Below are positions 42,755 to 53,555 of a DNA stretch of 64,000 nucleotides, piece by piece. The stretch covers positions 62,001 to 126,000 of the forward strand of contig NW_005178873.1 in the NCBI RefSeq assembly GCF_000350225.1. The letters are read 5' to 3'. Source of the DNA: Chondrus crispus. Taxonomy: Eukaryota; Rhodophyta; Florideophyceae; Gigartinales; Gigartinaceae. The position numbers and the translations under genes were made by a program. Positions within the stretch are counted from its first letter, which is position 1, and each line of letters opens with the position of its first letter. The notes beneath the pieces were generated by a model that was not told where the DNA came from, made no database searches, and saw only the letters and a program-made list of their open reading frames with translations.

Positions 42755-43511
42755 GAGTATCCCCAACGTTCAGCCCAAATCCCAAAATCCGAGTTTGGTC
42801 CAGATTTTGGTCTGAAATTAACCCCACCGACCGCCCAGCCCAAAGCCCAAATCCAAGCCCAAAAGTTGTGCTTGGTCCCAAATCTAGCCCAAAGCAAAAC
42901 GCATTGGTCTAGAATCCCAAACTTTTGGGCAAGGCCAGAGAGTGCTTCAAATTAGCGGAAAACCCGAAACACTGTCTACAGTGCGCATCCGATTTCTGGA
43001 TGAAATAGGAATTCACGGCGCAAACGTCAGCACGTAACATTTCGTATATCTCTCGAGGCATTCGATAGAAGCGCTCAAACATGGCTTCAGAGAAGGTTGG
43101 TTCGCCTGCACTACATGTATGGCGCCAAAAGTAGTCCCTGTCTATTCTAAATGCAGCCTGCACGCGCCGTACATCTCTGTTTCCCTTTTTGCCCTTGCGA
43201 GAACCGCCTCTCCGCCCCGGAAGTTTGGACAATACTGACATCATTGTCATTGTCGTCGCACAGCTAATAACAACTGCTGCGGCATAATTTTCTAGCTTCG
43301 AGTCGGAACTCGAGCCAGAATCGGAACCTGTAGGGAAGGACGTTGGATGGCGCGCGCGAGGGGAGGGGCCAGTTTTTGGTTTGGTCGGAATTATGGATGG
43401 AAGACCAGTGGGGATGACAGATTTTTGGGAATGATCCCAAAACCGTGTTTTAGTCTGACCAATCACAGCACAACAAATTTTGGTCTTTGGGCTGATACGG
43501 TGGGGATGCTC
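42755..43511. mobile_element. 757-bp PIF/Harbinger deletion derivative with TAA target duplication
   Basis: The left end GAGTATCCCCAACG...CAGCCCAAA (42755) and the right end, read inward, GAGCATCCCCACCG..CAGCCCAAA (from 43511) are inverted repeats. Both are flanked by TAA (42752-42754 and 43512-43514). Ends beginning GAGCATC and 3-bp TAA/TTA duplications are standard for PIF/Harbinger. On the minus strand the element retains the N-terminal part of a transposase: KGNRDVRRVQAAFRIDRDYF, FSEAMFERFYRMPREIYEML, then YFIQKSDAHCRQCFGFS, ending at 42909. The catalytic part is deleted, so it needs an enzyme in trans. Confidence 0.85.
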
Positions 43512-43519
43512 TAAGATGT

Positions 43520-45180
43520 TAGGATATCTTCGTGTCCGCAAGCAGGACGAGCGCTCCGCTGGGATCCGTGCCCTTTGCTGAACTTCTCCCCATACAGGAA
43601 ACCACTTTGGTTATCGGGATATTCCCTCTCTCGCGCTCACCTCATACACACCCGAGAAAGTTTGCCGTACTAAGGACACGGCCTTTTTGTATGCGACAAA
43701 GGGGTTTGAATTGAAAGCCATTTGCAAGCGCCGCAGTGTCGGGTTTTGGTAAGGGAGGCTATGTTCTTTTCGGCACAGGACAACGATAACAATGTTGAGG
43801 GAGAAAACATCTTTGACATGAATAGTTTTAGATTTGGGCAGCATATTCTCTTGCTGCTCAATGGTTTCTCGTTGCACGTATCCAGGAGGTTTTCATCTCT
43901 CAACATTTGAACATGTGGCAGAGACGCTATTCTGCTGGCTCACACGCAACCTGGCGGTTGGACAGACGAACAGGGGTACTTCAAATGGAGATTTGGTGAA
44001 TAGAGTCAGTGCGAAGCAAGAGGTTCCTGGCTAGTGTCCTTTCTCACTCAATATCTTTCGCATCGTCTGTGCAACACACATTATTGCATCTAGTTGACCG
44101 AGAGCAGATGTATCGATGCTGTTCATTGGCGCTCACTATTACATTGTTCGAGTTAGCCGTGCGCCATGGTACGAATCGGGGTTGGCGTCGAGGTCTTGAG
44201 AGGGCAATTCACTATCCCAAACACCTAAATATCACCGCCCTCGCCCATGCTTGAGTAGGCAATAGGCCAAACGGCGAGCGCATGTTCTGTGCTGAGGAAG
44301 TTCCCTCGGTTCTCAAACGATGAGAAGCATTGTTGTATTCTATGTATCCACAAGTGTCGAGTACGTTCGGCGTCGCATCGCATCTTAACGAGGAAAGGAC
44401 CTGTCGGTCCCAAGAAGAGGACCCGATTTTCCTTCATTTCTGCATGTCTTTCTGCTTGGGATAAGTAGATTAATATTAGACTTTCGGAAAGTGGATCCGT
44501 TTTTCGCTGATAAAATGACTCTACTTCCTCTATTTTACAACTTGGTCGCATCTTCTTAACCCAATTCCCAGTTCCGTTCGTTTGATGAACCGGATATTAA
44601 TTTCGTATGCTTTATGACAGTTTCAGCAGACGCAGTCTTATAGTTTCAAAGAGAATTTCCCCATTAAATAGCAACCCATGTATCACGACAAGGGTCTGCC
44701 GGCGGAATTGTCCGGTTCGGATCTAATCGTATCGTAATCAATGCTCTCCTTCATTCTTCTACAGTGGCATCGTTTGCTATTATCATTTGTGTCTAAAGCC
44801 ATCCTTTCCTTTTATTCGAGGACTGACAGTGCTTCGGTCCTTTGTCGTGCTGTGGGATCTGTCCCGGTCTGTGGAGAAGGGTCCTCTCGATACCCGTTTG
44901 TATATCGACCATCGGGACATGCTTGAAGCATCTGTGAGGAAGCAATTTCTCTTGGGGTCATGGTCCTCGTCTGCTTGTGCCATCAATAGAGGCCTCAACT
45001 GTTACACGCTTTTATTTTGTTTGAATGAGGGTAGCACCTGCACAACATCCGGTCTCATTTTAGATGAGGTCTGGACAACTGATATCAGAACTTACAATGA
45101 TTGGCCATCTCTCAAAATCAACACTGCGCACCAAACGAGCTGGAATCGTGTCATCCCTGAACATCATGGACAGCTCTGCA
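43520..45180. other. Mostly non-coding region with one possible ORF
   Basis: A minus-strand ORF at 44225-44551 (LSESLILIYLSQAERHAEMK, LFLGPTGPFLVKMRCDAERT) is the only protein-like frame and has no known domain. Otherwise no feature. Confidence 0.25.
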
Positions 45181-45182
45181 TC

Positions 45183-45189
45183 TATATAA
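45183..45189 (+). promoter_or_regulatory. TATA box of the Cys-rich peptide gene
   Basis: TATATAA lies 114 bases upstream of the ATG at 45303, leaving room for a transcription start near 45215 and a leader of about 90 bases. Position and quality support a real promoter. Confidence 0.55.
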
Positions 45190-45302
45190 GACATGCACGA
45201 ACCAGTTACTTTGCGCTTCAACATCCCTCGCACCACAAGCCTTTCTCCGATCCAAGCCGAAAACCATCAAACCATCCGAAAAACCAGGTCTACCTCTTCA
45301 AC

Positions 45303-45539
45303 ATGTATCATCGCCGTACATGTTTTCTCTTGGCCCTCTTGGCCCTGGTCACAGTCGCCTTTGCAGTGAATGCCAAGCGCTTCGAGAAAGACATCTCCAT
45401 TCAGGGAGATGCCGCGGACGACATGGAAGTTGCGGAACGAGGTGGCTGCCGTTGCTACAAGCGCAGGTATCACCACTGCCGTCACCGTTGCTATTACTAT
45501 TCACACGGTAAAAAGTACAAGGGATGGTATTGCTGCTAG
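45303..45539 (+). CDS. Secreted cysteine-rich cationic peptide precursor (78 aa)
   Basis: The ATG at 45303 opens MYHRRTCFLLALLALVTVAF followed by AVNA, a textbook signal peptide with a basic n-region, Leu-rich core and A-x-A-type cleavage site near residue 24. Next is a short pro-region, acidic after KRFEK (DISIQGDAADDMEVAER). Then comes a strongly basic Tyr/His/Arg-rich tail with six cysteines in the pattern C-x-C-x7-C-x3-C and a terminal CC; the last residue before TAG is Cys. Signal, acidic pro-part and cationic disulfide-rich mature peptide is the layout of defensin-like antimicrobial peptides, and of some wall or adhesive proteins. The frame extends upstream to 44787, but the TATA box and signal peptide fix the start. 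No intron is needed. An AATAAA lies about 300 bases downstream. I recognise no family. Confidence 0.7.
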   Translation: MYHRRTCFLLALLALVTVAFAVNAKRFEKDISIQGDAADDMEVAERGGCRCYKRRYHHCRHRCYYYSHGKKYKGWYCC

Positions 45540-45559
45540 ATTCATCGTCAGGACTGCTC

Positions 45560-47140
45560 GCTGAGCTACCCGCACCACCTGGAGTGCAGTTGTTAGAATG
45601 GACTCCAGCCGTCACAATGGGATTATCAAATTCTTTGCTAGCCAGGGAGTCGACTACAGCTGTTTCCAGTCTCAATGCCAATACATCGCAAAACAATTTC
45701 AAATCCCTTTCATGAAGTGTAGTTGCTCGTGAAATTCCCTGCAAAGGGCATCCTTAGTTGGCTGTGTGTGTGGGCATCGCGATGTACCCCGTTTTAATTT
45801 AGAATATGGCGATGAGAAGCAGTATCAATGCTTCTTCAAATAAAAACGTCTTGTTTCCATACCAAAACTTCACCCATGCAATCTAAGGCTATCAGAAAAC
45901 AACGGCTGCCGCCTTTCTGCGGAATAATGGTGCCTTTTATGGCAACTTCTTTATTAAGAACTCAGATCCACGTGTACTCCGAGGTTAATGTACCTGTTAG
46001 ATATAAGTTCACCATGGGTCATAAATCAATACGGAGAGTACTGTATCTTAACATTGTAAAGTGCTCCGTCCTTTTTCGTACACTAGGTTGCTATGGTATC
46101 TCTTCAGTTTTTCCCGACATGTTAGATGCTGCGTCCTGCGGTGGGAACACTGCCACCTGGACATGTCCCTCACATGACAACGACCCTCTCTGTGCACAAA
46201 ATAGTGGCCCCTCTTTGCACTACACATCAAATGTCAGACAATGGTCAGGACTGAGAAGGCGGATGATGCTGTTGTGTTTATTCAGATAGAGTTGCTTGCG
46301 AGAACTGTGTATATGCAGTATTGTATGTGCAGATGCGTCCTCAATGCATTCCAGATTGTATGACGTAATCAAGCTGAATTCGGGTGAATTGAGGAAATCG
46401 GTGCTGTGCATATCATGTTAGATACGGGCAATCAACTATAATTATGAGAAGTTGTGGAAAGGGGGTAGCAATTTAGCAGTGGTAGCTTGAACAAGAACCA
46501 AGTACTTTAAAAATCTGAAGTTGCATGAACAGAAATCTGTGTGCTCGATCGCCGGAATGCCCTCCGGATGTTCCATTTACAAAATGTTGGCATAAGTACA
46601 CTTCAGTGTTTTGCTTTCACAATTTTGTGTCAGCCAAGAATGTGGCCATGATAATCCAAACTCATGAATTCGAATAAGAATATGCAATACTCCTCTCTCG
46701 CTCTTCTTTGCCTTCAACCCGTAAAATGAACAGTATCTCGGAACATTGAGTCTTTAAGAGATATAGTTATTTCTCTAGAGAAGAGGGTTAGTTCCAGAGC
46801 TTGACTGAGAGGGTTGTTTGCCTTGGTTAGAGGATCGGCCAGATAGACTTTTCCGGGGATCTAAAAAATTAGAGTCACTTTGAACGTTTCAAACTCATAT
46901 CTGATCACACTGACATCAGCTCGAATAGATCTATCAATAGTGTTGTTCCCCGACGACCGACCGGAACGCGAACAGAGAATTATTTCTTAGTGAACGGGCG
47001 GCTCGTGAAGCTCGAGAGTATATGCAAGGGCGACCGCTGCGAGGAGCCAGGTTCGAGATGCTGCCGTGAATTTAATGTGTTTTAGTTGATGGGAATGCCA
47101 GTATGGTGTACTGCTGGAGCGCATCCTGCATCAAGAGTAA
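45560..47140. other. No gene seen
   Basis: AT-richer sequence without supported ORFs; the longest (45828-46289, plus) has no protein-like composition. Confidence 0.35.
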
Positions 47141-47149
47141 TAGGACTAC

Positions 47150-47380
47150 AGCGACACGTAGGTTAGAGTAGGTTCAGTATAATCGACCCCAAAGTTGACG
47201 GCCCATGTCTGACATGCTACAGTACCAATTTCCTCGATTCAGCGGAATTGAGGTTGATTACGTTATACAAACTGGAATGCACTGAGAACGCATCTGCACA
47301 TGCAATGCAGTATATATCCAAGTATCGTACTGCAGCTCTAACAGAATAAAACTACAACATCTTCAACCTTCACGACCTGT
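47150..47380 (+). repeat. Copia-type LTR-like repeat, copy A
   Basis: Matches copy B (47600-47966) through GGTTCAGTATAATCG, the imperfect palindrome CCTCGATTCAGCGGAATTGAGG-type region, CTGGAATGCACTGAGA and the end AATAAAACTACAACATCTTC. It may be a solo LTR of the family. Confidence 0.5.
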
Positions 47381-47599
47381 TCCCATCAGATGTTTTTACC
47401 ACAAGAAAGCCAAATGAATTGACGCCCTACGCGGGCATGACATGCCATCGGTCAGCACAGATGACATGGATTATTTCCCTACAATAGTGTCGTTTTTCTC
47501 TATTGTTAAGGCCGTTGAATTTTGTTGAGGATAAACCTGTACACCTCAACTCTTCCTCCCTGGTTCTACGAAGGGAAGACAAAACATGGTATCTCTGTA

Positions 47600-47966
47600 C
47601 TGTGTTGACAGCGAAGATAGAGTGGATTCGGTATAATCGGAGCCGTAGTCTGTGGTGCAGGAACGATACCCTTCGTTTACTCTCTGATCCGGTTCCCTCT
47701 ACACTAAGTACGGCGGCTGCTTGCCATCGTAGGTGACACGATATCCGTTTGTGATTTGTACTACGTGTGTACGTGTATAGTTATTATCACATAGTCAATG
47801 GCCCTATCTAATAAGTTACAGTGCTGATTCCCTCAATTCGGCAGAATTGAGGCCGACTACGTCACATAATCTGGAACGCACTGAGATGGTATCTGCAGAT
47901 ACAAAGTAGTATAAATTAGGTCTTGTGTAGCAACTCTAAGGAATAAAAATACACAACTTCAACAGG
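47600..47966 (+). repeat. Probable 5' LTR of the copia element, copy B
   Basis: It ends ...ACAACTTCAACA just upstream of the coding region, contains TATAAAT near 47910 and an AATAAAA near 47943, and has the CCTCAATTCGGCAGAATTGAGG-type palindrome shared with copy A. The following TTTTGGTGCCCAGACGC may be the primer-binding site. The left boundary is not certain. Confidence 0.5.
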
Positions 47967-48033
47967 TTTTGGTGCCCAGACGCTACACGCATTACCGCAC
48001 ATCTCTGATATAACATTTCGGGCATCTACCGCG

Positions 48034-50936
48034 ATGGATGACACCCGACAGGAGACGGTGGATACTTCCAGGTACCACCTCACTCCGCTCAACGCGAACA
48101 ACTACTTCCTTTGGTCACTCAAACTCGAGTTTATCTTGCGCGCGAAAGGATTATGGCACATCGTCACAGGGGAAGAACAGATACTCTCTGATGCGACTGA
48201 CCGCGCGAAATTCAAGCGTAGAAGTGCCTTGGCGTGGACCAATATTATCCTTTCTATCGAGGATTCTGTCAGCACGGCGTTGATCACCATACGAGACCCG
48301 AAGAAGATGTGAGACAATTTGAAAGAAATGAATGCTATAGTGTCGGAGGCAAGAATAGATGTGTACCTGCAACTGTTGCAGAACGCACAAATGCTTCAAG
48401 AAGAAAGCATCAGTCTATTTGTGAATCGACTACAGGACCTCTAGAATAAACTGGCTTCCATCGGCCACCTCATACCGGATATAGAGTAGCGCCGCGCACT
48501 GCTCAGGGGATTGTCACCAAAGTTTGACATCTGTGCTGGTATCATCCGGGCCACTGGTAAATCGTACCATGAGTAAGTAGCTTTTCTCATCTCTGCAGAA
48601 GCTGAGAAGTGCGAAGGGCAAGAATGGAAGATTGGTTTTCAGGGAAATGCTGCACTACACGTAAGGAACAACAGCGCACAGTGCACGTTCTGTAGCCGCA
48701 GTGGTCATAACAAGACCAAATGCTACTATAATCTCGAAAGCACATCCTACAGACCGCAGCGAGCTGTAAAGCGAGCCAACCGTCGGAAGATCTACCAAAT
48801 CTGCGGACAAAGTCGTCCACCTCGCAAGTCTCAGAAGCTGAATGAAGACGCGAGGCAGAACCAAGCCGCGTATTTTGATGTCTCGTTCATGTCTACTGAA
48901 AAATGTTCTCGAATAATTCTGGAGGGACCTTTCAAGGACAAGTGGCACATAGACTCAGGGGCATCAGCCCACATGTGCAACGATAGGTCAGCGTTTGACA
49001 AACTGAAAACGTATGAAGGACGCAATGTATCAGTCGGCACTGGAGAGCTCACTGCTGTGCTTCGCTCAGGATCAATTGTCTACCAAAGTACAGTAGGGGC
49101 AGAAACTAAAACGATTCGACTGGAAGAAGTGCTCTATGTGCCTTCTCTAGTACGCAACTTACTTTCTGCAAGTCGCATGCGAAAAGCAGAATTGAAGGTG
49201 GTGTTCGACACAGATGGCAACCAAAACGGAATTTTTCAAGTGACACCACGGGACGAGTCGAAGGTGCTTGTGCAAGGCTTTGAGCACCAACAAGGGGGAC
49301 TGTACGAGGCAACCATATGCCCGGAAAAGACGCACTCTCCGCGTTCACTACTGTCTTTTGATTATTGGCATGCTCGAATGGGCCACATTTCGCAAAGGAC
49401 GATGGAGAAAACACTCCCAATGGTCAAGGACATAGCACTTCAGAAAGTGCAGAAACTCTCACACTGTGAACCGTGCAAGATGGCCAAGCCAACTCGCGTA
49501 CCTCAACCCTCATCTAACAGTCGATAACATACTCAACCCCTCGAACTATTGCACATGGAAATTGTGGGACCATTGTCGACGCCTTCACTCGCCGGACGCC
49601 GGTACTTCATGCTTGTCTACGACGACTGTACCGCCTGTTCTATTGTCAAATTTCTAAGGATTAAAGGTGAGGCTCCCAAAGCTAAACAGGACTCTGTCAA
49701 AGAGCTCAAACGCAGCCCCGCTTGTAGAGAAGAATTTTCGCGTCGCTCGCATTCGGTCTGACAATGCAAAGGAGTTAGCTAGTAGAAAGCTCAACGACTG
49801 GTTGGACGAAAAAGAAATTGGACAGGAGTTCAGTGCCCCATACTCTCCAGAGTCCAACGGCAAAGCTGAGCGGCTAAACCGAACAGTTATGGACATGGCA
49901 CGAACTCTCTTAGCCTCCGCTGGGAACGTTCCCAACACGGATGCGCTTTCGGCGGAAGCCGTGTATCACGCAAACTACCTACGTAATCGCGTACACACGC
50001 CAGCTTGCAGTATTCCTGATAATTTTCCTTATGAGGCCGTAGTTGAAAGAAGCCAAAACTCGGGCACACTCGGGCACAACCGCAAATTCGATTCAGTACC
50101 ATATGTTCATATCCTGAAGCCGAGGGGCACCGACAAGCTTGCGCTCCGAGCTGAAAAGAGCTTCTACGTTGGCGTGTCCGTAGGTAATGGATACAGGATA
50201 TGTATTCCCAGTTCGAGGCAAGCCATCGTCACAAGAGATGCACACTTTGTGGAGGATGTAACTTGCACACACGTGATCATAGACATCACGTCCACGCGAG
50301 TATTCGAAAGCGCACTAAACGACGAAACCTCGGATACTGAAGTCGAAATACCAACGTCTCCCTTCAACACCACCGACGACATAGATGCAGACACGGAGGA
50401 AGATACTGTACCTGGAACTCCTGGAGAGGTCACATATCGTCCCCTGGGACCACGCAGATCCGGGAGAGGTACACAACCGACACGTTTCTACAGTCGTCAT
50501 GATTCGACAATGATGTTTGCGCTTCTTCATCATATGAGAAATGATGGATCTCAAGCACCCCTCTCGCACCACCAGGCATTACAGTGCAGTGAACGACATG
50601 ACTGGAAGAAAGCCATGGACGCTGAGATTGCGCAGCTCGAGAAGCAAACGTGGAAACTGGTTTCGCTTCCAGAAGGAAAGAAACCGGTGAAGTCGAAGTG
50701 GGTTTTCATGAACAAAACGAACGCACGTGGCAATGTAAGTCGGAAGCAAGCTCGCCCTGTGGCGAAGCGATTTACCCAGAGGTACGGAATTGACTTTGAA
50801 GAGGTTTTCTCTCCAGTGGCAAAGTTCAGTACAGTTCGATTCATGTTAGCCTTTGCGGTACAACAGGACCTCGACTTACTGTAGCTAGACGTCAAAGCCG
50901 CATTCCTCAACGGCGAACTTGATGAGGAGATATATC
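48034..50936 (+). pseudogene. Ty1/copia polyprotein (gag-PR-IN-partial RT), degraded
   Basis: From the ATG at 48034 one frame runs to about 49690, then shifts by one base to about 50936. Domains in order: gag start (YHLTPLNANNYFLWSLKLEF), a CCHC knuckle (CTFCSRSGHNKTKC, about 48679-48720), protease (WHIDSGASAHMCNDR, about 48943), an integrase zinc region (HARMGHISQRTMEK ... CEPCKMAK), integrase core (HMEIVGP, VYDDCTACS, IRSDNAKELAS, PESNGKAERLNRTV), and the RT start (WKKAMDAEIAQLEKQTWKLV, DFEEVFSPVAKFSTVRFML). It ends in LDVKAAFLNGELDEEIYL where the gypsy LTR begins. In-frame stops lie at 48310, 48442, 48487, 48574, 49525 and 50882. The catalytic half of RT and all RNase H are lost. Confidence 0.9.
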
Positions 50937-51512
50937 TGTAGTACAACAGCGCGAAGGCAACGGCGCCACCGCTGCCGCCCCGGGATACAGTACGATGGGC
51001 TGTAAGCGCGAGAAGAACTGTAAGGAGTTATATTTACAGCACACGGCTGGTGCGGAGTACAGTAGTACCCGCTGGTTACACGTGTAGGATCCGAACGGTA
51101 AGTAATTAGTAATTAGTAGTTAATGGCACAAATTAGCCAATTTAGCACAGTAGCTGGTATACAGTAAGTAACAGCTACTGTAGCGGGACAGGTGTCCTGG
51201 CGTCCCACTTAGGGGTTAAGACCGGGGGCACCTGCCCCGTTCCAGTAAACGGGGGCAGACTCGCCTCCCTTCCCTTTACGGCTTTTTGCTAACTCCGTCC
51301 GGTTTTACCTCTAAGTCTCAGGCTTCTAACCCGTGACCGGCCGTCCGGATCTGACACCACCGACCGGCTGCGCGTCACCGGCCACGTGAGCCTTCCCTCT
51401 TTTCGAGTCCTTCCGTACGGTTCGCGCTCGCGTGGGTTACCCAGCGTCGCGCGCTCCCTTACCTCTAACCCCCCTCGTTCCGAGTGGTCGGGACGAAGGT
51501 AGTTATACCACA
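50937..51512 (+). repeat. 5' LTR of the chromodomain gypsy element
   Basis: 576 bp from TGTAGTACAACAGCG to TTATACCACA, matching 60185-60762 almost throughout. It begins inside copia RT. GAGTTATATTTACAG near 51023 could be the TATA region. The internal sequence starts TTTTGGTACTCTTGTGG, which may hold the primer-binding site. Confidence 0.9.
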
Positions 51513-51639
51513 TTTTGGTACTCTTGTGGAGGGTATAACTACAGAGGTTGAGCCCGCACTGGATCGCCAGCGCGAGCAACTACCGATCGGATTGAAAGAG
51601 GTCGAAAATCACCGCGTCGATCGCCAGTGATCATCGACG

Positions 51640-53547
51640 ATGAACCGTGCGGATTCCGCCGGAGAAGATACCGCCTCCGGGCGAGCAAGTACCCGCAGTG
51701 GCAGAGGCGCACAGCGCCCCCGGATCGACAATCCGGAAGCCCTGCTACGCCCGCCGTCTACCAGGGGCCAGAAGACTCCTTCCGTTTCGGACACCACCGC
51801 CGGGCTACCGGCTGGTGGGAGGAACCGCGTACAAGTACTGTACGACGCGTTACTCCCGCGATTACAAACCTGGATGGAGGATTTGCTCGCTGAGGAACTA
51901 CCTCAGGTCGTCCAGGTTTGCCTCGACCGAACGGCACCAAGACTGGTGGCGGAGCATGCGGACACCGCGCTCCGCGCCCTGCTGGACGAGAAGATCGCCC
52001 CCCTCGTACGCGACGAGGTGGTGGCAGCGCTCGCCGCGGAGGAGGACGAATCTCCGACCGCATTGGCTCTAAAGGGAGCTATTAGCTCCGCCGTGGCCAT
52101 CCGTCTGGCCACGACATTTACCGAAACGGGAGGCGCGGTACCGCCGCCGGCGCCGCGCCGTGAAACCGTTCCGGGCTCAAGCTTTAATATCGCTGATCCG
52201 ATCGGCGCCGTACCCGGGATTGATAGGATGGACCCTCACCCGGAGGGCAGAGCCATCTATCTCCCAACCGTTCACGGTGCTACAGGGAGGACCACAGAAA
52301 ATGTCCTCCCCATACTCGCCGGTACGGGCTACCCCCGCGGGACAGACAACCGCCTGGGGCTCCCCGAGACAGAGAATCGGGACCCGTACCGGTTGAGCAG
52401 AAGACGTGCACCCGGCACGCACAGGACCGAAGCGGAATACACCCGGTATTCCGACGCAGAAGACCCCCGTCACAGGACGGATGAAGACCGCGAGGGACGC
52501 CGCTGGCGATACCGCGATAACCGCGAGGCACGCCACGGGCGATACCGCGATGCCGGAGGGGGAGGATACCCCTCCGATGATGACCCATCCGGTTCGGAAG
52601 ACTCTCGCAGGCGGGGCCACAGGGCACGCCGCGACAGGAGCCGAGACCGGCACCGGCACGACCCGTCCGACTCGGAAGACTACCACACCGAGTCGGATGA
52701 GGAACGTCGTCGCTCGGGCAGACACCGCCGGGCTGCCTCGAAGAGCGACGAGCGACGGCCCACGGTAAGGTTACTTCCCGCCACGTGCGCGCAGGTCCGC
52801 AATTACCTCGCTACGCACCCGGATGTGGATTACCAATCCGTCGCTCGCTATGCGCAAGCGATCGGGGAAACCAATCGGGCTTCCCGTCGACAGGGGATGT
52901 CCGCCATGGCGCACCGAGAACCTCCCGGAGCGGCTAGAAGATCTGACCGCACCGCAAGGACGAGGCCCGTGCTGTCGGTTGAGTCGGCATCCGACATCCC
53001 GATGGCTGGGGGATTTGCTGAAGAAGCAATCCTGGCCGTGACGGACCAAACCGCCACGCCAACCTCGATGAGCTCGCCACCGACGGGTTACTATCCGTCG
53101 CCGGCAGCTTTGACGGCGGGCGCCCCGGTTCCGCCCGCCAACCCTGGCGACGTGCGCACAGGACCGTACGGGAGGCAAGGGCAGGATCCACGCGTCCGGT
53201 TCTCCGGCGGGAGATTTCCCAGACCGCCACCGTGCCGGTTCTGCCTGGACACCACGCACCGACAAGAGGGGTGCCCCGTCGTTGCCGATGCCGGCCTGCG
53301 GGCCAAGCTTCTGGAGGCACGAGAGGCCAACTACCAGAAGCTACGCATCCGGCAAGGCCTCCGCCCGGGATCCCCGTTCAACCGCCAGGAGCCGTCCGCT
53401 TGGCAAAACCAGCGTCTAACGGCCCCCGCAGGCGTCAACGTGGTCGAGGAACCGCACCTCGACCACACCGAGGACGCCGTGGCGCGAGCCGCGGATGAAA
53501 TCCGCGAGGACTTGCTGCTGACGGGGGAAGCCGGGGAGGACGCGTAG
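51640..53547 (+). CDS. gag: Gypsy gag, 635 aa, with zinc knuckle but apparently lacking the capsid core
   Basis: An intact frame from the ATG at 51640 to the TAG at 53545. An N-terminal helical region (VLYDALLPRLQTWMEDLLAE) and a long Arg/Asp/Ser-rich segment (about residues 260-385) precede RPTVRLLPATCAQVRNYLAT and VARYAQAIGETNRAS, which align with the end of the capsid domain of the 15345-17029 gag. A CX2CX4HX4C knuckle (CRFCLDTTHRQEGC) is at about residues 533-546. The central capsid helices present in the other gag (FLKDI...WPGLVNQFLKRYL) are missing. The copy at 63229-64000 retains extra sequence just before this point (TVFSDRRLKSLFVEGLL), so an in-frame deletion is likely. Its product would probably not assemble particles unaided. 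Confidence 0.8.
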   Translation: MNRADSAGEDTASGRASTRSGRGAQRPRIDNPEALLRPPSTRGQKTPSVSDTTAGLPAGGRNRVQVLYDALLPRLQTWMEDLLAEELPQVVQVCLDRTAPRLVAEHADTALRALLDEKIAPLVRDEVVAALAAEEDESPTALALKGAISSAVAIRLATTFTETGGAVPPPAPRRETVPGSSFNIADPIGAVPGIDRMDPHPEGRAIYLPTVHGATGRTTENVLPILAGTGYPRGTDNRLGLPETENRDPYRLSRRRAPGTHRTEAEYTRYSDAEDPRHRTDEDREGRRWRYRDNREARHGRYRDAGGGGYPSDDDPSGSEDSRRRGHRARRDRSRDRHRHDPSDSEDYHTESDEERRRSGRHRRAASKSDERRPTVRLLPATCAQVRNYLATHPDVDYQSVARYAQAIGETNRASRRQGMSAMAHREPPGAARRSDRTARTRPVLSVESASDIPMAGGFAEEAILAVTDQTATPTSMSSPPTGYYPSPAALTAGAPVPPANPGDVRTGPYGRQGQDPRVRFSGGRFPRPPPCRFCLDTTHRQEGCPVVADAGLRAKLLEAREANYQKLRIRQGLRPGSPFNRQEPSAWQNQRLTAPAGVNVVEEPHLDHTEDAVARAADEIREDLLLTGEAGEDA

Positions 53548-53555
53548 AGGCGACG

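Noticed and set aside
44787..45302. N-terminal extension of the Cys-rich peptide ORF
   Set aside because: It spans the TATA box and puts a typical signal peptide in the middle of the protein; the ATG at 45303 is the better start.
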